NCBI GenBank assembly: GCA_949358305.1
Contig: OX442317.1
Span: 6,700,186-6,764,185, forward strand
Source: Strigamia acuminata
Lineage: Eukaryota > Arthropoda > Chilopoda > Geophilomorpha > Linotaeniidae
DNA length: 64,000 nucleotides
Reading direction: 5' to 3'
Part shown: piece after piece, positions 50,301 through 62,876 of the stretch
Layout: every line of letters starts with the position of its first letter
Numbering within the stretch: the stretch's first letter is position 1
Translations under genes and position numbers: made by a program
Notes under the pieces: generated by a model
What the model saw: only the letters and a program-made list of their open reading frames with translations
Told to the model about the DNA's origin: nothing
Databases searched by the model: none

Positions 50301-50926
50301 AGGAGGAGGGGAAAAAAGTTAAAAGCTCTGTAGTACAATTAACTTTCGCGAACCATTAGATGAATTAACTTGATTAAAACAAATGCCGCGCTCTAATGAA
50401 ACACCTCATCACACGCCTAACCCTGCGTCTATGGAAGCTGTTGCAGATTTTCTACACTCGCTGATCAAGATTAATGAAAGAATTCGAGATATTCTTTAAC
50501 ACTTTTAAATCAGCGTTTGGAAATGTATTTTTCTCAACGCACGACGCAATTAAAATATTGAATGTTTTTAATGGGCTCGGTTAGGTTGAGTTGCAAGTTT
50601 AATTCAGAAGGGACGACGAGCTAAGATATTTAAAAAAGATTCGTAGAATAATTGCTCGCAACATCTTATGATTGTTGCACGCAGGTTAGACATATGGCTA
50701 ATTGTTCTCCTTATGCTCATTAACCGTTTCATTTACAACGGTAATTACCGTAGTTTTAGATTAGAAGTAACTTAACTTTTTTGTTTATGTATAATTTGGT
50801 TCAAGACAGATTTAGCTCATTTTGCAAGTGTTGGGCGCGGCATTCATGCAACTTTAAAAATTCTTCAAAGTTGGAAAGAAATTATTCGCAATTTTGACTC
50901 GTCTAGTGCTGATTAGTTAGTTAAAG
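47395..50926. other. Non-coding stretch with simple repeats
   Basis: It holds an (AAAT)n run at about 47931-47960 and a short GAAAACC-rich repetitive stretch near 49100-49230. GAACACGATTT is repeated about four times at 49441-49478. Overlapping open frames on both strands around 49546-50107 are not recognisable and appear to result from composition. No exon was identified. Confidence 0.5.
49441..49478. repeat. 11-bp tandem repeat
   Basis: GAACACGATTT is repeated three times, followed by a partial GAACA. It is a short minisatellite. Confidence 0.8.
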
Positions 50927-51280
50927 CTAGGACGATCAACTACAGGACTTCACATCTAGCACAATTTAATTGTTAGATTGTAATGCGATTCTGTCTTGTG
51001 TTCGTGGCGCCATCCGGCCGAAACGGTTCAAAATGACGTTATTTTGCGGGCAAACATTCCACATTTACAATAAATAATAAAAATAATACAATAAATAATT
51101 TTCAGGCATTATTTTTAAATCAAACGTTAAATAAAATTAAACTATAGTGATAACGTCCACCAAAAATGTAAATGCGAGATGTCAGTTGTCCGCCATTTGC
51201 CTGCAAAAAGTTTTAACAATGCGGGACAACTTGGATTTCAAAAAATGGCGGATGTGAAGTCCTGTAGTTGATAGTTTTTC
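50927..51280. mobile_element. MITE relative of the 14339-14565 element
   Basis: The left end starts CTAGGACGATCAACTACAGG, then ACTTCACATC. The right end carries GATGTGAAGTCCTGTAGTTG followed by a degraded terminus. Interior blocks (AAATCAAACGTTAAATAAAA, GATGTCAGTTGTCCGCCATT) match the copy at 14339-14565. Segments of one copy occur inverted in the other, so the family has rearranged arms. There is no protein. Confidence 0.7.
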
Positions 51281-54094
51281 TATCTTAATTTGAATTGTAA
51301 CTGCCCTGTGAAATAGAGCAAAGAAAGGAAAATAAACGACAAGGAGTTATTTACTTTCAGAAGAATATATATCATGACTGCCAAGGGGTTACCGCATCAA
51401 ATTTAAGCGATGTAAACACACAGTAATAATGCATTAGATTAATTTGCTCGTAATGTGATAATGAGTATCTTTGCTTATACAGCATTGGTGCAAACACATA
51501 CACAGTGCAGTTGGCCGTGGTCTAAAGCACTTTTCTTGGAGTGGCATCTTAATGTGTTGAACATCTGATACTTGCGTGCGTGTGTGTGTATCCGAAGCAA
51601 TTTTAAAAAGCAGACAGTTGTTACTTGTCTGATCAAAACACTCGAGATTAAACAGCGTTGAATCCGGAAAATGAAAGTGGCATGTTGGTGCTGAATTTTT
51701 AATTGCGACACGCTTTATTTCGCCCCTCTCTCTCTTCATTTCTTTTTTGAATATTTGCTAAATTTTTAATTCCACAAGCGAAACTCCACCATAGTAAACA
51801 CGCAATGCATAAATATTTAGCAGCAATCCTTTCTTCTTTTAAATTTCATAAATATTTTATTCAACTTTGAAGCTTTTCTTCTTAACCGTGGCCCCCACTC
51901 AACCCGCCAGTGTAAATTCAATCGAAGTAAACTTGTTATGCGCCTTTAATATTTCATTACAAGTAAAAGTGCAGTTTTATTTGTGTAGACAATCGGTGCT
52001 AGATGGATTGCGTTGGGTCAAGCAGTTGCTTTTAAAATCCTATACGGGGGCAGCGAAGCAGAAGGAAGTTTGCAGTGCGCTCGTCGATATCCGGACGTCA
52101 TTTAAGCTCTGGCTGCCGTAAAACGCAACAGTCCAAGATAGGATGGCGCCTCGAGTACAATAGCAAGTGGGATTTGCAGTGCATCAGTGACAAATCCGAC
52201 ACCTAAAATTTTTTTTAGACATGCCCCACTGTTTATTTTTGCAATAAAATGGCAGCATTTGCAATTAAAAGCATATATTTGTTATGCAATGCAAGTAAAA
52301 CGCTTTATTTGTTCGAAAAACAAGTGGTATTGCACCTAGGATGTTGCTGCCAATGGTTTGGACAATGTGGCGAGGCGTCCATTTTATGAGGCTGACAGAA
52401 GAGCGAAAAGAAATCTTAGTAGTTGAGAGAAAAACGATGGATTTGTTTCAAGCATTGCCAAGAAGTATGGAGGAAGGGGGGGTGAAGGGGGGAGGGGAAA
52501 ACAGTTTTCTTCTCTCACGCGCGAAAATGACACGTTTCGCTTTTCTTTCAATAAACTATAAACCTTCCCCGGAGTCATGAAATTATTATTGCTCCTCTAC
52601 CTTGTGAAATTGGAAAGAAGGCTGCAACACAAAACCTCTATGTAGCAGAAAGGAGGTTTGTTTCTTTTCCTTTTTCTTTTCTTTTTAAATTTTTCATTTT
52701 TATTTTATTTTTGTTTGTTTTGCTTTTCGGGCACGGCTTTTTTCTTTAGGAAAAAAAAAAAAAAACTTATTGAAAATATATAGAAAATGATAGGAGATGG
52801 TTTCATCCCACAGCTATTGTTATTTCAAACATCATTTTCCATTTGTTCAGGGACTGTTTTTGTTTTGCCAATTTTGGTTGACGGAACTCCCAAGTTTTCT
52901 GAGTAGTTTCAAATTTGTTTTGTTGAGTTTGATGACTGGGGTAGTAAAAAAAAAACAGATGATTCGACAAATTAAACTCTTAAAGTTGATTGCTCTTCTT
53001 GTTTAATCTTATTTCAACTAATTCTATTACGTAGCAAGAAAACGGCGAAGATATAGTGAGAGGGGGCTCAGGGTGAATGAGGCGCTTGGTTTCCGATGCT
53101 CGCGTTCGGATTTGCACTCGAATCACGACTACAGCCTGAATTTGAGGTACAGTCTGAACTCGATTTCATCAGTTCAGGCTGGCAATCAATCTAATAAACA
53201 AGAAACGAAGGAAACTTAGTTTTTAAAGCTGTAAGCAACATTTACAATCATAAGTGAATCGTCGGAAAAAGAATTATTTCTGTATTTTTTTGTTGATGAA
53301 AGTTTTTGTTGTAAATGGTGGCAATTTGGGGCTGAGGAAAATGCGTGTGGTTGCACATTTTTGCGTTTTAAGCACCGGGAAGAGGGAAGTCGACAGGAAA
53401 AAAGAATTTAAAAGTGAAATAAAAATGGCCCGCAGCCATTTTCCAGTGCACAAAGTTTGCAGTGTGAATAGTATTGTCAATCTATCACTATCAAGAAGAT
53501 ATCTATCTCAATTACTTGATCAAGTCGTTGGTAAAAAAGAGAGTGAATGCACATGTTTCAAATTACGGGAGAGTAACGTAGGATTATCTGCATACTGTGA
53601 TTTATTGTCGGGAGAAAGAATGGAGCGTCTGACCTAATTTCACGAGAATTAGTTTGATTAAACCTTGAAATAAATTGCAATTCTAATGCTTTTCTTTTAC
53701 AATTATTTGCATTGTCACGAAAGTTTTAAGCGCAACTGCATGACACTTCTTGTTATAAAATCATCAGTTTAATGCTAAGCTCCGGTTGAGTTGATTTTAA
53801 TCAAAACTGTCATTTTATTGTGTGAATATCATTAAATAATTATGTTGATGCATTGGAATTTTAAATTTACATGAAGTATAAGTAAAAACGTAATAAAATA
53901 TTTATATCTCTATTTCTGTGAAGCGATTTAACACATCAAACAGATTGCAGATGGAATGTAAAAGGGATGTGAATTGTAATGCATTTTTTATTAGTTCGAA
54001 ATGAGTTAGAAATAAATCCCACTGTGCCACACAGAGAGATTGAAATTAAAATTAAATTAACTAATTATTTTTGTATGTTGTATTTTGTCATTAG
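51281..54094 (+). other. Probable intron of the Dpr-like gene
   Basis: No exon was recognised. The stretch ends at TTTTGTCATTAG, the acceptor of the first Dpr exon in the window. Open frames here (for example 53254-53637) lack an ATG start and recognisable domains. Confidence 0.55.
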
Positions 54095-54305
54095 GTATCT
54101 TGGGTTCGTCATCGAGATCTGCACATCCTGACAGTAGGCAGGTACACGTACACGACTGATCAGCGATATCTACCGATTCATCTGGAAGGGTCTGACGACT
54201 GGAACTTGCAGATTAAATACCCTCAGAAGAAGGATGCTGGCATTTACGAATGCCAGGTCAGTACCGAGCCGAAGATCAGCACGTTCGTCAACCTAAATGT
54301 TGTAG
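54095..54305 (+). CDS. Dpr-like gene, exon encoding the C-terminal half of Ig domain 1
   Basis: Dpr proteins are two-Ig neuronal surface receptors that pair with DIP proteins to guide synapse choice. This exon follows the acceptor TTTTGTCATTAG and starts in phase 0 with VSWVRHRDLHILTVGRYTY, a hallmark Dpr sequence. It continues through DDWNLQIKYPQKKDAGIYEC, with the second Ig cysteine, then QVSTEPKISTFVNLNVV. It ends in phase 1 at GTTGTAG|GTGAGT, a strong donor. The first Ig cysteine and signal peptide must be on upstream exons, which I did not find in the window. The sequence seems nearest to the Dpr6/Dpr10 group, judged from memory only. Confidence 0.95.
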
Positions 54306-55549
54306 GTGAGTCGTACGAATTTGATATCCATTGTGTGTAGTCGCTAAATCCGTAACAATCGATTTGCAATCAACAAAACTAATAATGGAATTCAATTTGA
54401 AAAGCTTTTGATGAGTATGCGAACCTTTTCTCATTACCCGACTGCGTGATTCGTGCATTTAAGCAAGCGAGAATTGCATTTCCTGCAAACTTGATTCACT
54501 TAAATCGCTAATTAGGTTTGAGTGGACAACGAAAAAAGTCAAACGACACAAAAAGTACTCGTTTATATGCAGGAAAAAGGAAAATGAATATATATATATA
54601 TATAGATATATTTATTTTTTTTAAACTTTTGTCGTTGGTATTTCATAAAACTCATTCTCAAGGGGGCACCTTTAACAATGGTGCAGTAGAATTGTTGGCG
54701 TGTTGCCACAATAAACAACATGAACACAAGTTGGTTTTACTCACTGTAGTGAAAGCAAATAAATGTACTCCAGGGACGGTCGGAGCAAGAGTTGGAGCAG
54801 GATTACAGTTCTGTATTCAATAGTGGACGTTTTTTTTTCTCAAAAAGATACCACTAGCTATTGAAAACCAATTGTGCAACAAGACCTTTAACTCGTTGTT
54901 GAAGCTTAGATCGCGTACGGTAGTTCGTTTGGCGATATCCCGATGTATGGCGGATTGTATTTCATTTTCCTATCTCAATCAGTTTGTCTGGGCCGGAAAT
55001 GTCAGCTAGAATTGAGCAATTGACCTGCCAAAGCTGCTGAGGATTGTTCTGAGTGGTGTGCGTCAGAGTTTATTTCATCGCAGCTCGAGCCTAACTTCTC
55101 GGAGAAGAGTATTCTGGTGCCAAAATCGATAGTATGCCTGTGGCTATTCTGGTACGTTATATAGCATCATCCAGGCGGAGTATTGATGTTTAACAGGGAA
55201 GAGAAAATTCGATCTCCATGCAACATAAAAATAGCTATAAAAGAAAAATCAACATACGTCTTTATCTTATTACATCGGAGAGGAATTTTTACTGCTCTGA
55301 CTAATAAGGAAATAATGGGATGCTGTTTCTTCTGTTTTATTAAACTGCAAATGGCTCTTATTGATATTAACGAGGAAAAGTTTTACATTTTGGATTGCAG
55401 CAACGTGGCGGAAATGAGTGTTTGCAAAACTCGTGGTGTAAATAAGGGAAGCGAGTTGCATTGGTTTGTGGATTTTAACTAAATTTAGGGGAGAATTACC
55501 GTAAAAACTCTCTTTGAGTGCGGAATGCTTTACAACTCGGCTGGAAAAT

Positions 55550-55800
55550 CCAAAAATGGATTTTTCAAGTCCAAAAATGGATTTTCAAGTCCAAAAATGG
55601 ATTTTCAAGTCCAAAAATGGATTTTCAAGTCCAAAAATGGATTTTCAAGTCCAAAAATGGATTTTCAAGTCCAAAAATGGATTTTCAAGTCCAAAAATGG
55701 ATTTTCAAGTCCAAAAATGGATTTTTCAAGTCCTAAAAAGGATTTTAAAGTGCAAAAATGGATTTTCAAGTGCAAAAATGGATTTTTCAATTCCAAAAAT
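55550..55800. repeat. 20-bp tandem repeat, about 12 copies
   Basis: The unit is CCAAAAATGGATTTTCAAGT. Seven exact 20-bp copies run from 55571 to 55710. A 21-bp version precedes and follows them, and degenerate copies (CTAAAAAGG, TGCAAAAATGG) continue to about 55800. As 20 is not a multiple of three and the unit has no stop in any plus frame, all three frames stay open. This creates overlapping spurious proteins with repeats such as MDFQVQKWIFKSKNGFSSPK. Confidence 0.95.
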
Positions 55801-57164
55801 TCACGTTTTTAGATTGAAAATCTGTTTTAATTATAGTTTAATCATTTTGTTCGCTGGGGAATCTAGGTTCTGTCAATACAACGCGCGTGTTCTGTAAGAG
55901 CATTTCCGGTAATACAAAACATCACCAGGTGTATTCAATCTTGTGGGTTGGTCACTCTCCAGTGGTCCTGCCCAACTCTGGGGGTTGGTCTGGAGTGTGG
56001 AAAGGGACCAGGGGAAAGATTTGAGGGATGAAGAAAGCAACCTTACTGGGGGTCTGGGCTGTTTTCGAGCTAACGAGTTGGACAGACATGTGCTCAGCTT
56101 GGTGGCTCCACGACCTAATAACACAGAGCAAGATGATGACACAGTGGATGTAATATTTATAGCAATGAAATATTTAAAAGAAATTACCGAGGATATTTAC
56201 AAACAACTATTTGTGTTGTTTGGGGAAGAGTTTCCACTCTTTTCTAAATGTTTCTTTTTTTTAAAAAAAAAATTTATATTTCTTTATTTTTTCTATTCTT
56301 ATTCCAAAACCCATTTGCAGATAACTATTTTCCGTTTCAAGTGTACACGCTTTTATTTCCTAGACCACTCACTGGGGAAAGTCATTTTCAATAGTAGCGT
56401 TTTTATTTTTTCTATTTATTTTTTTTTATTTTTATTTTTTTGGATGTTGGATCCTATTTCCGCATGCTTTCTTTGCGCCAGAGGTGTGTTGGGTGGAGTT
56501 GGGCTGATGTTTGGTCCAGTAGACTCTGCTGAGGTGTGCAGTGGAGGGGGCCGGTCAATACTGCGAAGCCATCTGTGCAGATAGGTGAATTACCCTTTGC
56601 CCACCAATCATTTCTTCTCCAGCTGATCCTGACAGCTAGGGTCTTAATGGTCGCTAAGCTTTTCACTTCTCAACCTTCTTGTCTTGGAAACTGAATCTTC
56701 CACTGTCACATCACTTATTTTAACGTGGACGTGGTGTAGGGGAAAAGTCAAAGGTCTGCGGTTTTCCAAATAAACAAAGTTGAAACTAAATTTACGTTGC
56801 ATGTTTGCAAAAACTCTTAAAATAAAAGCATAAAATAAGAAAATAAAAGCAAAACTGCCTCTCAACCATAAAAACAAAAGAAAAATAGATATACAGTATA
56901 CACACAGATGGTTGTATAAAGTTGAGTTGAAAAAATTGATCGTATCAGCTCATAACTTCTTTGCGTCACGTTTTCGATACCGAAGGAACATGACCTCTAT
57001 TAGATCTGGTCACTTGGCTTCTTGAACTCGCAGAAAACAAAGTAACCATCCAAGTCTGATGATACTATACTCGCAATTTGTTGTACGAGACTAATTTATT
57101 GTATTTTGGAAGCATAAATGGATAAAGTTGTGCTATGAAAATTGTTTATCAAACATGCGTGAAT

Positions 57165-57420
57165 TATGTTGGTGCGACCACCGCGGGTCAATGGTCCAGT
57201 GGTTTCCAAGGATTGGATCGCGGCCCAACAGCAGTCTGATAGCGGGGAGTCTTCTCTGCGCTGTCCGGAGTCGAGCGAGGGCGACTCTGCAGACAGGCTT
57301 CACCTATTGCGGGCGACAGGTCAGGTCTCTTTAATACTAAGTTGGTCACGGGAAGAGGTTAGAGTGGGAGAGACTGCGACCTGGCAGGGCTGATTGCGGA
57401 GCTGAGGACGCAACACGCTG
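57165..57420 (+). repeat. GC-rich island, possible tRNA-derived SINE
   Basis: The GC content rises sharply for about 250 bp. TGGTCCAGTGG near 57190 resembles a polymerase III A box. I cannot find a convincing B box, and no second copy is in the window, so SINE is only a suggestion. Confidence 0.25.
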
Positions 57421-58158
57421 CCCCTGGACGCCAATTAATAAGTCCAACGAGCTTTAAACTTAAATTTAGAAAATTGTAGAATGATTTTCATGATTTTTGT
57501 GAGTGAAATGGTGTGGGAAATGTTCTTTTGTTATTTATTTAGTGTCTTTAAGTTGGCTTTCTAAATTTAGCATTCAACAAAGGCACCAACTATACATCAT
57601 ATAAGAAATGTAGAAAAGTTTTGAAAACCACGAGGGAGTTTGTGTGAGGAAAATGAAATCAGTTATCACGTGAGAGGGCAATGTATTGGTCAGTGCTGTG
57701 TTTCGATCAAGCGCACTGCACCCCATGGTTATGATGCTGGAATAGCCTCTGTGCTCCAGGGAATATGACTTAATATTGCTTCAATAAAAGGTGCTCTTGA
57801 CAAAAGTCCATGCAGCTGATACCAACTCACATAAGGGAATTATACCTTCATCTGAGGGTAAGAAGATAGGACCAAAAGGTCACTTTCCACCACCGAGGGA
57901 CTATGCCGCACTTATTCCCATAACTGCAATCTCCAGATTAACAACTCACTGCAATTCAAACTCGCTCGTCTTTTGAATTTCTTTTTTTTTTGAATTTCTT
58001 TTTTTTTTGTTTCTTCGCTTCTTTATGTGTTTGGCATGACACTAATTTATGTTTGTTTACTCTTAATTTTTTAACCGATAATTTTAAATTTTTATTTTTA
58101 TGATTATTTTTATTTTATTTTTTCTTATTTATTTCTTTATTTTTTTTTTTTTTTTTAG

Positions 58159-58224
58159 ATTTTCTAGAAGAATTACCGCCTGCTCCGACTAAACCTCCCG
58201 TTCGACGAACAAAATCAAATCCAG
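58159..58224 (+). CDS. Possible Dpr cassette or alternative terminal exon (66 nt)
   Basis: After a very long T tract ending TTTTAG, 66 bases read in the phase left by the Ig1 exon (phase 1) as DFLEELPPAPTKPPVRRTKS then NPG, and end at AATCCAG|GTGGAT, again phase 1. The exon is thus symmetric and could be included or skipped without breaking the frame. It would lengthen the linker between the two Ig domains with a Pro-rich, basic segment. If the donor is not used, the frame ends at TGA 58230-58232 and would give a secreted single-Ig form. The donor is weaker than those of the other exons. No family match is known to me. Confidence 0.55.
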
Positions 58225-59320
58225 GTGGATGATTTATAAACAAATCAGAAATGATTTAAAATATATAAGCGGGCGATAAAACGCAGAAACTCTACAATAT
58301 TTTATATAGAACAGCTTTTAATTGCTTTTTCTTTATAAGGGGCGAAAAATTGCTAAATTTATAAAAGTAGTTGTATATCTGTTGTTGACTAGTATAAAAA
58401 TATAACCGTCACACTTGGGTGTGTTCTAAAAAAAAGGTTGCAGCGAGATGGCTCTTTGGAAAAGTGGATTTGTTGGTGCACGACCGTGCACTTTTCTAGC
58501 ACAGCATGTGTGTGTTTGTTTGTGACTAGACCAGGAGCTTTTTACTCTTTTTCCTTCTTTTTAGCCACGATTTCTTTTTGTTGTTTAGGGCTTTCTCACA
58601 CAGCTGTTGCATTAATTTTGTTCAGGTTACAATTCTCGGCAACTAAACACGTGTTGCCTGGTCTCCCAACAACACAAATTGTGGCTTGAACGAGAATCTT
58701 GTAAGGGAAAAAAAAACCCATTGGGGAACAAGGAATTGAGGGGAAAAAATACTTTAAAGATTGCTTTCCTCAAAACATTTACAACTATTTAAAAGTAAGT
58801 ATGTATTGCGATTACAGTTGGTCAAATCAAGTCGAACATGGGTTGAGACAAAATGTTTAAACTTATTTAAATAATCATAAAAAATTAATAAACTAAATTC
58901 AAAAATGCATTTCTCAGTAAGTATAAAAGCTGAGGAGTCAAAAGTGAAAAAAAAAATTGAGTTGCCACAATAAAGCAACGACAACTCGATACTTATCAAG
59001 TTTTGTTTTGCCAAACTGTAAAAGACTCATTAAAATAGTATTTGCTTGCATCTAATACCACAACAACGTCAGTTATAATAATGCCAACATCATTCTTCCT
59101 AATCTCGTTTCAAGTAGGGTCTTTCTTGCTCATTAGTATGCCGCCTTACTTACTGTCGGGATGCATTTCCGTTGTCTTCGATAATCTGATACGCTGTGCA
59201 AATGAATTGTCATTCTGTCGAAACACGTTGAAAGTTCAAAGCACCATTTTCTTGTTTTGAAAATAATTTCTATTTTGTATTATTATTTTTTATTTTAATT
59301 TAAATTTTTCTCCTTTACAG
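58225..59320 (+). other. Dpr intron preceding the Ig2 exon
   Basis: This is AT-rich with no further exon seen. It ends in CTCCTTTACAG, a good acceptor. Confidence 0.6.
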
Positions 59321-59617
59321 TAGCGCTATCTAAAATCCTGGGAGGACCGGATTTGTACATTAAAACTGGCAGTACCATCAACATCACATGTATCATAACG
59401 GAAAGTCCGCAACCTCCGGTGTTCGTCTTCTGGTATCACAATGATAAAGTGATCAACTACGATTCGGAACGTGGCGGTGTACGCATTGATACGGAGAAAT
59501 CCGTCACCACTACGAGCGTATTGCTTCTTACCAACGCGCAGCCTGCAGACTCAGGGATTTACTCGTGTGACCCATCAACTGCTGACGCTGCCAACATTAC
59601 TGTACACGTACTCAACG
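59321..59617 (+). CDS. Dpr-like gene, exon encoding Ig domain 2
   Basis: The acceptor is CTCCTTTACAG. Joined to the single base left by the Ig1 exon, it reads VALSKILGGPDLYIKTGSTI, then NITC with the first cysteine. It continues with FVFWYHNDKVINYDSERGG, TTTSVLLLTNAQPADSGIYS with the second cysteine in YSC, and ITVHVLNG. This complete second Ig domain is typical of Dpr proteins, including GGPDLY, FWYH and the VHVLNG end before the C-terminal exon. It ends in phase 1 at CTCAACG|GTAACT. An in-frame reading past the donor soon reaches a stop, so splicing is needed. Confidence 0.95.
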
Positions 59618-62600
59618 GTAACTATTTCTTCTAACACTAAAATCAAATTTTATTTTAATTAATTTCATCAATCTAAATGTTCGTGCAATTTTATGACTCA
59701 CAAAAATGCGTCAACCTTTTATTGTACACAAATGTGCGTTTTTAACTACAGTACTGTAAATTTGGACACAATGTGGAATTTATTTGTACGTGGTGGTTTT
59801 CGAGCAGTCCAGATACAGTTGGCTTAACGCCATTGTTGTTTTAGAAACCCTATACTTCCTGCTTCAATGTGGTCAGCTTCAATTAAAGCCACGAAGGGCA
59901 AACGAAATTGCAGTCTGAAACTCAAACATATCCGGGGGGAAAAGAAATTTCGCCAAATCTTTGTTCGCTTTCTCATTGTCACTGTACAAGATACCATAGG
60001 CTCATGAAGGATTATTGCAATATCCGAATCTCTTTTACACCATTTCCGCCATTAATTTTTATCTTCAATAACATTCTATTGGAGAAAGTATAGAAATTTC
60101 CACAGTTTTTGCACCACTGAATTTTCTACTTTCTAGTTACTTTTCATGACTGGTCCAATTGAAAATAATATTTTTTCATCACGAAATGCCTGTCATCGTT
60201 TCACAAAACTTGTACTAATTTGGTTTACATGTTTTATTTGCAACTATAAAAGAACTCTCCCTGTTCTTTGTGCCAAGAAGTTGAGACAATTTTAATCAAT
60301 AAATGCATCGTGACAATGCCAAATTTCAAGTTTATTGCATCTAAAAGGCTGTCAAGCAGCGAAATCAAAAGCTATTTGCATGAATCTTTAACCACACACG
60401 AATAGAAAATTGTGCAACATGCTTCTTCCCTTTTCTATCCTTCATTCTCTCAAAAATCTCATTTGACATAACTGCTATTACGTTGCTTTCTCTTCCAGTT
60501 ACTTAGTTTTCCTTTTTTATTTGTGCAAGCATCACATTCATTTGGCTAAAATCTTGATAAAAACAGAGAGCTACCAGTATTTCCTCTTTTTTCCCCTCTT
60601 TCTTGTCTTTTTCTTTTGTGTACAAGTCTCTTTTATTGGCTGTCCCTTCCCTTTCTCCCTCATGTGAGTATGTGACAAGCTGATATATTGGCGTGAAATT
60701 GTTCCTCTGGAGATGGTTTCTGACATCAAAAAACAAACTACTCAAATCAAAAGACAAGAGGAACGAAAAGTTGAGCAAATGGAAGCAAAAGGTCAACTCT
60801 GCTTCCAGATTGCACCTTTATGGTGAATATACTATTGAGAAATGAGCTCACGGTTTGAGTAAAACAATCAGGCCATTCATTCTCTGTTACTGTAAACTTA
60901 GGGAATTGTGCAATCATTGTCTAATACTCCATTTGCCCACTCGATTCGTTTCCCTGCTCACATACTACGCCACTTATTTGACTGTAAATGGAATATTTAA
61001 TGTTCCTCGTGCTATCTGACTGATAAATACGGACTTGGTCACAAGTTTATAGTGTATTTGCCACTTACTCGAGGCTTTTGCAAAAGTGAAAATTTTAATA
61101 TTCTCGAATGCTCTAAAATTTAAATGTGCATGCACACATACATAATAAATACGTAATCAAACTTGGACGGTAGAGTATTTTTTACTGTTTTTACTGTTTT
61201 TACTGTTTTTTTACTGGTATATACACTTCCTTGACGGCATTCACTTTAAATTTCGCTAAGTATACTTACCGGAAGAAAAGTCTTTGGAGAAGTCTGTTTT
61301 CGGCCGATAACTCGGCAACGGAGCGAAATGGACCTATAAATGTAATAATTAATCGATTTTTTAGCTCATTTCCGATCGATTGGGCTCGTTTCCGGCACTT
61401 TTTCAATTTTGGCCAATTTTGACAAAAAAGCAAAGGCTAACCTATGGAGAAATGGCCAAAATCGGCCAAAAATTGGGAAATGCCAAAAACTAGCGGAATC
61501 GACGTGAAATGACGTGAAAAATCGTTTAAATATCGCATGAGTATGCCTATCTGGCTCCGTTGCGGAGCTACGCCGACAAACCAGAAGAAAAGTCTTTGGA
61601 GAAGTCTGTTTTCGGCCGATAACTCGGCAACGGAGCGAAATGGACCTATAAATGTGATAATTAATCGATTTTTTAGCTCATTTCCGATTGATTGGGCTCG
61701 TTTCCGGCACTTTTTCAATTTTGCCCAATTTTGACAAAAAAGCAAAGGCTAACCTATGGAGAAATGGCCAAAATCGGCCAAAAAATTGGGAAATGCCAAA
61801 AACTAGCGGATTCGACGTGAAATGACGTAAAAAATCGTTTAAATATCGCATGAGTATGCCTACCGGTACATAATAAATACGTAATCAAACTTGGACGGTA
61901 GAGTATTTTTTACTGTTGGTATATACACTTCCTTGACGGCATTCACTTTAAATTTTGCTAAGTAGCTGTAAATTGGTAACAGGGTTATCACGAATTGAAT
62001 ATTTTTTAATAATACGGTTTTGGTGGTTTATGTTTCAATTTCTGCCGAATTATTCTGCTACTATTTCGTTGTTGTTGTCCGAGGTCCGTTTTATCCCATT
62101 TTCACTCTTCATTTTATCATCTTTTGTCATCTTATCGCCCAGAGTGATCAGACGATCTGCTTCCCTGCTTGCAGTTTGTGGAAAAGCCAATTGAATCGTC
62201 TTATCGCCCATGGTCGCTAGTGTGCTGGAATACAGTGCTCTGTCTTTTTGTTCAAAAACTCATTTCAATAGTTTGCAAGCAGGCATGCGCAGGCACTTGG
62301 GCATTATTTGCAACTCGAATGGTACAGTCAGGAATGAATTTGGTTTCTGGTGCAATTTTTAAGAGTTAAAAAAATGTTAAATATTAAGTAATTCTGACAT
62401 TAGAGTTGGTGACTTTTACATGTCAAAATCAAAATTGTCCTCTTGTGTTGATTACAAGTTAAACTAGTTGAGTACTATTTTTCTCTACAAGTGAAGAAAA
62501 CAAATTAAAAATCAACAATTTTAATTACTCTTTGCAACTACTTGGTAATTAAAGAAAACTCTCATGTACAAACATAATTACACCACAAAGAAAATTACAT

Positions 62601-62876
62601 CATCTTTCCCTTCAGGACTTATCCTAAGGACGATGCACTCACCCGTTTAAAGTTATTAGAAAAGCCATTAATATGTAAAACAAAACAATGTAATTGTTGG
62701 CTTTCCTTTTTTTTAATGCAATGGTAATAAGCATCGCTTGCGAACATCCAAACTTTTAGCTTTGGGTAACTAGCAGATAAGTTGTGCTAATAATCTTGAT
62801 CTCGTTCTGAAAATGTAAATATTTGTGTGTCAATATCATAAATGTTTGTATAAGCATATTTTTTTATTCGTTTCAG
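59618..62876 (+). other. Dpr intron containing a nested A-B-B-A repeat
   Basis: The main content is the nested repeat at 61139-61964. The rest is AT-rich with no exon recognised. The intron ends TTTTTTATTCGTTTCAG, the acceptor of the last exon. Confidence 0.6.
61139..61964 (+). repeat. Nested repeat, order A-B-B-A
   Basis: Segment A (61139-61262) starts ACATAATAAATACGTAATCA and recurs as A' at 61867-61964, minus part of a TTTTTACTG run. Between them lie two direct copies of segment B (about 61271-61555 and 61582-61864), each containing AGAAAAGTCTTTGGAGAAGT and CGGCCGATAACTCGGCAACG. TACCGG occurs at the left junction and at the right junction. Open frames in B are repeated copies and are not taken as genes. 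Confidence 0.85.

Larger units (their letters stand above)
54306..58158 (+). other. Dpr intron with tandem repeat and GC-richer islands
   Basis: It holds the 20-bp tandem repeat at 55550-55800 and two stretches richer in GC than the surroundings (about 55925-56130 and 57165-57420). The open frames in them have no recognisable domain and lack good starts; the first starts at GTG. It ends in a long T tract that serves as the acceptor tract of a possible small exon at 58159. Confidence 0.55.

Noticed and set aside
55943-56584. Open frame of 213 codons in the Dpr intron
   Set aside because: It starts at GTG, its second half is a T-rich artefact, and the first half matches nothing I know.
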